DNA of 64,000 nucleotides. It comes from Candidatus Treponema caballi. GTDB taxonomy: Bacteria > Spirochaetota > Spirochaetia > Treponematales > Treponemataceae. Shown piece by piece: positions 60,908-64,000 of the stretch. The notes under the pieces are model-generated. The model saw only the letters and a program-made list of their open reading frames with translations, did no database searches and was not told the origin of the DNA. The translations under genes were made by a program, and so were the position numbers. The DNA is taken from NCBI GenBank assembly GCA_018066285.1, contig JAGHRS010000003.1, positions 118,767-182,766 on the forward strand, written 5' to 3'. Position 1 is the first letter of the stretch. Each line of letters starts with the position of its first letter.

Positions 60908-60942
60908 AAACATGCCTGAATGCGCACTCAGACATGTTTTTC
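60908..60942 (+). terminator. Terminator after the broken gene
   Basis: ACATGCCTGA pairs with TCAGACATGT with one mismatch, followed by T. A second GC hairpin (60945-60969, CCCCG...CGGGG) lies beside the next convergent gene end. Confidence 0.55.
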
Positions 60943-60973
60943 AGCCCCCGTTGCTTTTTTGCGGCGGGGACAT

Positions 60974-61774
60974 TTATTTTAAATACGTTTTAATCAGATA
61001 CTTCACATAGGTGACGTTCAGCGGTCGGGAGAGATTTTCCTGCGTACAGATGAACTCGCAGTCTGGCATGACTTTGTGCATGCGGTAAAGCTGGATTTTA
61101 TCGAAAGCCTTGTCCTGATAGTCGGGCTTCTGCATCATACCGAAGTGCTCCCATGCAAACTGCTGCCGGGTCCGGACGTTCAAGCAGAAAAAGTCGGGAC
61201 GCAGCTGCTTTTTTGTCTCCGCTATGACGACGGGATATTCGTACCGGTATGGTACACCGGCTTTGAAAAGCTCGTTGGCGATTATCAGCTCGGACTTTGA
61301 CCTGACAAACTCGCCGTTGTCCGTCCGGAACTCATCGGAATCGACCGCCATCTTCGAAAAAGGGACCGCTTTCCAAGCCGCCACAAACGCGCTGTCCGGC
61401 ACATGGATAAGCTCAATCAGCTCCTTCCGCGCCGGGTAAAGCGCCTGCTGCGTCTGCAGGACGGGATCGCCCGCTGTAATTGCAGTCCGCATGTCCTCCA
61501 GCGTCTCAAGCCATGGCGCAATCTTCTTCAGCAGCCGCTGCTCATAGCCCTTCTGCGCGTACTGCCTGATAAGCGGCATGAGCCCTTTCTTCAGATACTT
61601 CCGCTTTCCATTATGTACGAGGTAGAACTGCGACCGGCCATGATTCGCTGAGATTTTCAACCGCCCTTCCGCATACTTCTTTTCACTGATAGACTGCGCT
61701 AAGGCCGTATACCAGTCGATAAGCTCCTGCAACGCCAGCGCTGCTTTGACCGGGAGAAATGATTCGTTTTCCAT
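60974..61774 (-). CDS. Putative PD-(D/E)XK nuclease-like protein
   Basis: 266 aa, no signal or membrane helix. The C-terminal part has FVRSKSELIIANEL (Glu), then RYEYPVVI, LRPDFFC (Asp) and FAWEHFGMMQKPDY, a spacing and context seen in PD-(D/E)XK proteins and helicase-linked nucleases of the EHxG type; Lys is replaced by His in ExH. The N-terminal 130 residues are helical (RKYLKKGLMPLIRQYAQKGYEQRLLKKI). Function inferred only: DNA-cleaving or DNA-binding. It lies directly beside the repeat array, which starts 87 nt upstream of its ATG. Confidence 0.65.
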   Translation of the reverse strand: MENESFLPVKAALALQELIDWYTALAQSISEKKYAEGRLKISANHGRSQFYLVHNGKRKYLKKGLMPLIRQYAQKGYEQRLLKKIAPWLETLEDMRTAITAGDPVLQTQQALYPARKELIELIHVPDSAFVAAWKAVPFSKMAVDSDEFRTDNGEFVRSKSELIIANELFKAGVPYRYEYPVVIAETKKQLRPDFFCLNVRTRQQFAWEHFGMMQKPDYQDKAFDKIQLYRMHKVMPDCEFICTQENLSRPLNVTYVKYLIKTYLK

Positions 61775-61860
61775 ACTATTATGTTACGAAGGGCGTGGGC
61801 ACTTTTTTCAAAAAAAGCGCTGGCAGATGGCGGAAGGGGCGCTGCATTCACAAGCAAAAC

Positions 61861-62244
61861 GACCGTCCTGAAGGCGCTTTTTATGGAGGTTGGACGGTTC
61901 GGCGAGAAAGCGCATTTTGCGCGACCGTCCTCATCGGCTTTACAGGCGTGGCTGGACGGTCGTTTTCGAGCGGTTTTCCAGAGGCGACCGTCCAACTCGC
62001 GTTCAGACGACCTGCTGGACGGTCGTTTTCAGCAACGCCATCACGCCCGCTCGTAGCAGACGGCGTTTATTAAGAGAAAAGACCGTCCAACAGGCAAAAA
62101 AAAGCCCGCTTGGACGGTCGCGCCACGACAAACAGCTTTTTTCGACCGTCCAACTCCCTTGTTAGCCCCCGCTTGGACGGTCGAGCATTTTTTGACATGC
62201 AAAAAGACCGTCCTGAAGGCGCTTTTGTAAGAGGTTGGACGGTC
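61861..62244. repeat. Array of twelve 8-bp sites in alternating orientation on a 31-32 bp lattice
   Basis: GACCGTCC at 61861, 61923, 61986, 62081, 62144 and 62206; GGACGGTC at 61892 (last base T), 61954, 62017, 62112, 62175 and 62237 (start positions). Each GACCGTCC is followed by exactly 23 nt and then GGACGGTC, six times. Gaps between pairs are 23-24 nt except one of 56 nt, which is one missing lattice step (64 bp between starts). The outer pairs share about 34 of 39 bases. Any two neighbours can form a hairpin. Resembles REP/BIME-type elements or phased binding sites. Confidence 0.85.
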
Positions 62245-62343
62245 GCTCGGGCGCGTGTCTTAAAACGGCAACAAGGACTTCTTTTTTATGGGGTCTTAAA
62301 AGCAGATTGCGGGGGCGCCAGCTCCCGCTAGAGGGGGCAGCGG

Positions 62344-62367
62344 AAAAAAAGGCCGGGCCTTTTTTGG
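62344..62367. terminator. Bidirectional terminator near MATE copy 2
   Basis: AAAAAAAGGCC (62344-62354), one G, then GGCCTTTTTT (62356-62365). It follows the 3' end of the minus-strand MATE gene. Confidence 0.75.
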
Positions 62368-62387
62368 AGCGAGGGGCAGGCGCCCCT

Positions 62388-63734
62388 TTAAGTTACATCG
62401 TGCAGCCACTTGCCGCTTTTCAGCCTTATGGCGCCCATGATCATCTTCAGGAACTCTTCGCTTCTTATGCACATGTAGATGCCCCAGTACGGCAGGTTCC
62501 ACTTAAGGATGGCCAGAAAGCCGAGCGGGATGGAGATGAGCCACATGAAGCCCGCATCCATGAAGGCGCCGTAGACAGTGTCACCACCGGCGCGGCACAC
62601 GCCCTTTGCCATACACATGTTGAACGCGGAAAGCGGCCAGAAGATGATCAGCATATGGAGCATGCCTGTGGCCATTTTGATGACCTCGGGCTCAACGTTA
62701 TACAGGAGCGGCAGCAGCTTTGAAAGCGGCACAAGGATGAAACTGGCGATGACGCTCGTTCCCGCCATGAAAAGCGCGTAGACTCTGGCCTGTTTCCGCG
62801 CTTCATCGTAGCCGCCCTCGCCAATCTTCTTGCCGATTAAAATGCCTGTCGCGGCACCCGTTCCCATGAAGAACGTCCAGATAAGGTTTGAGAACGACGA
62901 GTTGATGTTGAGCGCCGCGACAATCTCGGTACCCGCATGTCCATAGATGATGTTATGCGTTGTAATGCCCAGGCTCCAGACCGTTTCGTTGATCAGCACC
63001 GGCAGACAAACCTTAACGAACTTCCTGAGGAAACCCGGTTCGCGCGTAAAGTACGCCTTAAACCCCGCAGCAATCTCGTAGCGGCGCACAAACGGCACTA
63101 TGGCGAGCAGCAGGAACTCAATGATGCGGCTCACGACCGTCGCAAAAGCCGCGCCTACGACACCCATCTCAGGGATGTACTGCACGCCGCCGATGTTCAC
63201 GCCAAAAATAAGCAGATAGTTCAGGATTCCGTTGAACACGACAGATAAGCCGGTTGCCCACATCGGCAGTTTGACGCGCTCGGTGCTGCGCTCAGAGACG
63301 GCGAACGGCAGACCGAAACCGTAGAACAGATAGCTCCACGACGCTTTTTTCAGATAGCCGATGCCAACCGAGATGACCGCCTCATCCTCTGTGTAGATGC
63401 GGAGGCACTGCTCAGGCGCAAAGTACGCGACCGCAAAAAAGAACACGCTGATGACAAACGCCATGACGAACGTAATGCCCATCGTCCGGTGCACACCCGG
63501 CATATCCTTTTTGCCCCAGTATTGAGAGATGAAGATTGCACCGCCGGTGATCGTACCGGTCAGAATAAAGTTCAGAAGGAAGAAAATCTGGTTTCCAAGG
63601 CCGACTGCTGCAATCTCCACAGAACCAAGCTGACCGACCATAATCGTGTCGAGCATGTTGACGAACGATGACAGAAAGTTCTGCAGAATGATGGGAAGCG
63701 CAATAGTTAAAAGAGGTTTCAAATAAGCGCGCAT
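62388..63734 (-). CDS. MATE-family efflux transporter (copy 2)
   Basis: 448 aa from the ATG at 63734, which aligns exactly with the start of copy 1 (MRAYLKPLLTIALP against MFTFLKPLFTIAVP). In-frame ATGs at 63746 and 63770 would extend it by 4 or 12 residues. Twelve helices; NFLSSFVNMLDTIMVGQLG and AIFISQYWGKKDMPGVHRT are the MATE landmarks; second half LINETVWSLGITTHNIIYGHAG. C-terminus SGKWLHDVT. Close paralogue of copy 1; substrate unknown. The start region is duplicated 150 bp upstream. Confidence 0.9.
   Translation of the reverse strand: MRAYLKPLLTIALPIILQNFLSSFVNMLDTIMVGQLGSVEIAAVGLGNQIFFLLNFILTGTITGGAIFISQYWGKKDMPGVHRTMGITFVMAFVISVFFFAVAYFAPEQCLRIYTEDEAVISVGIGYLKKASWSYLFYGFGLPFAVSERSTERVKLPMWATGLSVVFNGILNYLLIFGVNIGGVQYIPEMGVVGAAFATVVSRIIEFLLLAIVPFVRRYEIAAGFKAYFTREPGFLRKFVKVCLPVLINETVWSLGITTHNIIYGHAGTEIVAALNINSSFSNLIWTFFMGTGAATGILIGKKIGEGGYDEARKQARVYALFMAGTSVIASFILVPLSKLLPLLYNVEPEVIKMATGMLHMLIIFWPLSAFNMCMAKGVCRAGGDTVYGAFMDAGFMWLISIPLGFLAILKWNLPYWGIYMCIRSEEFLKMIMGAIRLKSGKWLHDVT
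62392..62417. repeat. 26-bp direct repeat, copy B
   Basis: The C-terminal coding end of MATE copy 2; identical to 60258-60283. Confidence 0.85.
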
Positions 63735-63741
63735 ATACTCA

Positions 63742-63908
63742 GTCATAGCACTTTGCACTAAGTTTGTCATCTGGGCGTCCCCGTCTGCCAGGCAGCCGGT
63801 CCGGCTTTCCAGGGCTCCGGCTCACGCCTCCGACCGGCGCATGCGCCGTTCTCGCTACGCTCGCCCTTCCAATCCGTGACGCGGATACGCTGTCATAGCA
63901 CAAAGCAC
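63742..63908. repeat. Direct repeats (17 nt) flanking a 133-bp GC-rich insertion
   Basis: GTCATAGCAC-TTT-GCAC at 63742-63758 and GTCATAGCAC-AAA-GCAC at 63892-63908, exactly 150 bp apart, differ only in the central triplet. The DNA between is GC-rich, unlike the AT-rich flank, and includes a 14-bp perfect palindrome CGGCGCATGCGCCG at 63835-63848. It looks like a small non-coding element inserted at the MATE copy 2 start. Confidence 0.6.
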
Positions 63909-64000
63909 GTTACGTTGCTATCGGCAAAAAACGGGATGAAAAAGGAAGAAAAACAGTAGAAAAAGCAGTTTTTTTCTTCGTTTGCTATATAGTATCAATA
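63909..64000. other. AT-rich end of window
   Basis: No gene seen. It ends with a T-run followed by TTTGCTATATAGTATC, which holds a possible -10 (TATAGT) for a gene beyond the edge. Confidence 0.3.

Larger units (their letters stand above)
61775..62387. other. 613-bp intergenic region without a supported gene
   Basis: It holds the GACCGTCC/GGACGGTC array (61861-62244), a run of A/T-rich hairpins and the terminator of MATE copy 2. Several short open frames cross it, but their repeats (DGR and RPS motifs) only reflect the DNA array, whose 31-bp period is not a multiple of three. Confidence 0.6.

Noticed and set aside
61861..62244. CRISPR array
   Set aside because: The repeated word is only 8-9 bp, alternates in orientation, and no cas gene is near. 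CRISPR repeats are 23-47 bp and directly repeated.
61861..62244. Integron attC sites (integrons are known in treponemes)
   Set aside because: No GTTRRRY/RYYYAAC core pairs, no integrase gene and no gene cassettes between the units.
61759..62723. Short open frames across the array (DGR/RPS-rich proteins)
   Set aside because: Their repeats come from a DNA period of 31 bp, which is not a multiple of three; frames differ between units and no ribosome sites are seen.

Overview
The window reads as chromosome of a saccharolytic, host- or rumen-type Treponema (Spirochaetota) with roughly balanced GC. The clues are an Mgl galactose/glucose ABC system beside a LacI-type regulator, a CheW protein, a membrane HD-GYP protein, an S1-domain protein, a caspase-like protein with C-terminal surface-type repeats, an AroDE fusion, and a secreted GH10 xylanase next to glycogen-degrading enzymes. 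The genus call is inference. No prophage, cas genes, rRNA or intact insertion sequence is visible. One tRNA (Cys) is present.

Layout. 1-4732: a truncated PAS-type sensor, argF, an HD-GYP membrane protein and an S1-domain protein. 4778-11151 (minus): a probable long operon of ECF sigma factor, membrane anti-sigma-like protein, caspase-like protease, mutarotase-like protein, rlmJ and an M15 peptidase. 11281-17090: a small membrane protein, tRNA-Cys, trxB/GH3/GNAT, and a YczE-HAD fusion. 17161-27352: addB-addA, cheW, era, rpiA and aroDE, with gene ends overlapping in two convergent pairs. 27498-35114: a 53-aa protein, an NhaC-type antiporter, and mglBAC diverging from a LacI-type regulator across two matching operators. 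35153-43884: PASTA-fmt-def on the minus strand, then proA-proB-proC-pth-mazG and clpP. 43951-49379: UPF0158-GNAT, an RNA-binding protein, an MBL hydrolase, a lipoprotein, a phosphoesterase and putP. 49487-54215: glgX and glgP. 54289-58705: a DMT permease, the xylanase, and an amino-acid-binding lipoprotein whose two halves appear in swapped order. 58841-64000: two paralogous MATE transporters enclosing a broken gene, a PD-(D/E)XK-type protein, and an array of twelve 8-bp sites of alternating orientation on a 31-32 bp lattice.

How the genes work together. Proline can be made (proBAC) and imported (putP). Hexose uptake (mgl), glycogen breakdown (glgX, glgP) and xylan breakdown point to a carbohydrate-fed life. 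The sigma/anti-sigma/caspase set looks like an envelope-stress output module.

Most unusual signals: (1) the circularly permuted substrate-binding protein; (2) the phased repeat array beside a nuclease-like gene; (3) at least ten genes whose best sigma70-like promoter ends only 5-9 nt before the start codon, suggesting widespread leaderless or near-leaderless mRNAs; (4) the sigma/anti-sigma/caspase unit; (5) an ornithine carbamoyltransferase with Asp in place of the HCLP cysteine; (6) an MglC permease with a cytoplasmic extension of about 220 residues. All calls come from reading the sequence; no database search was run.
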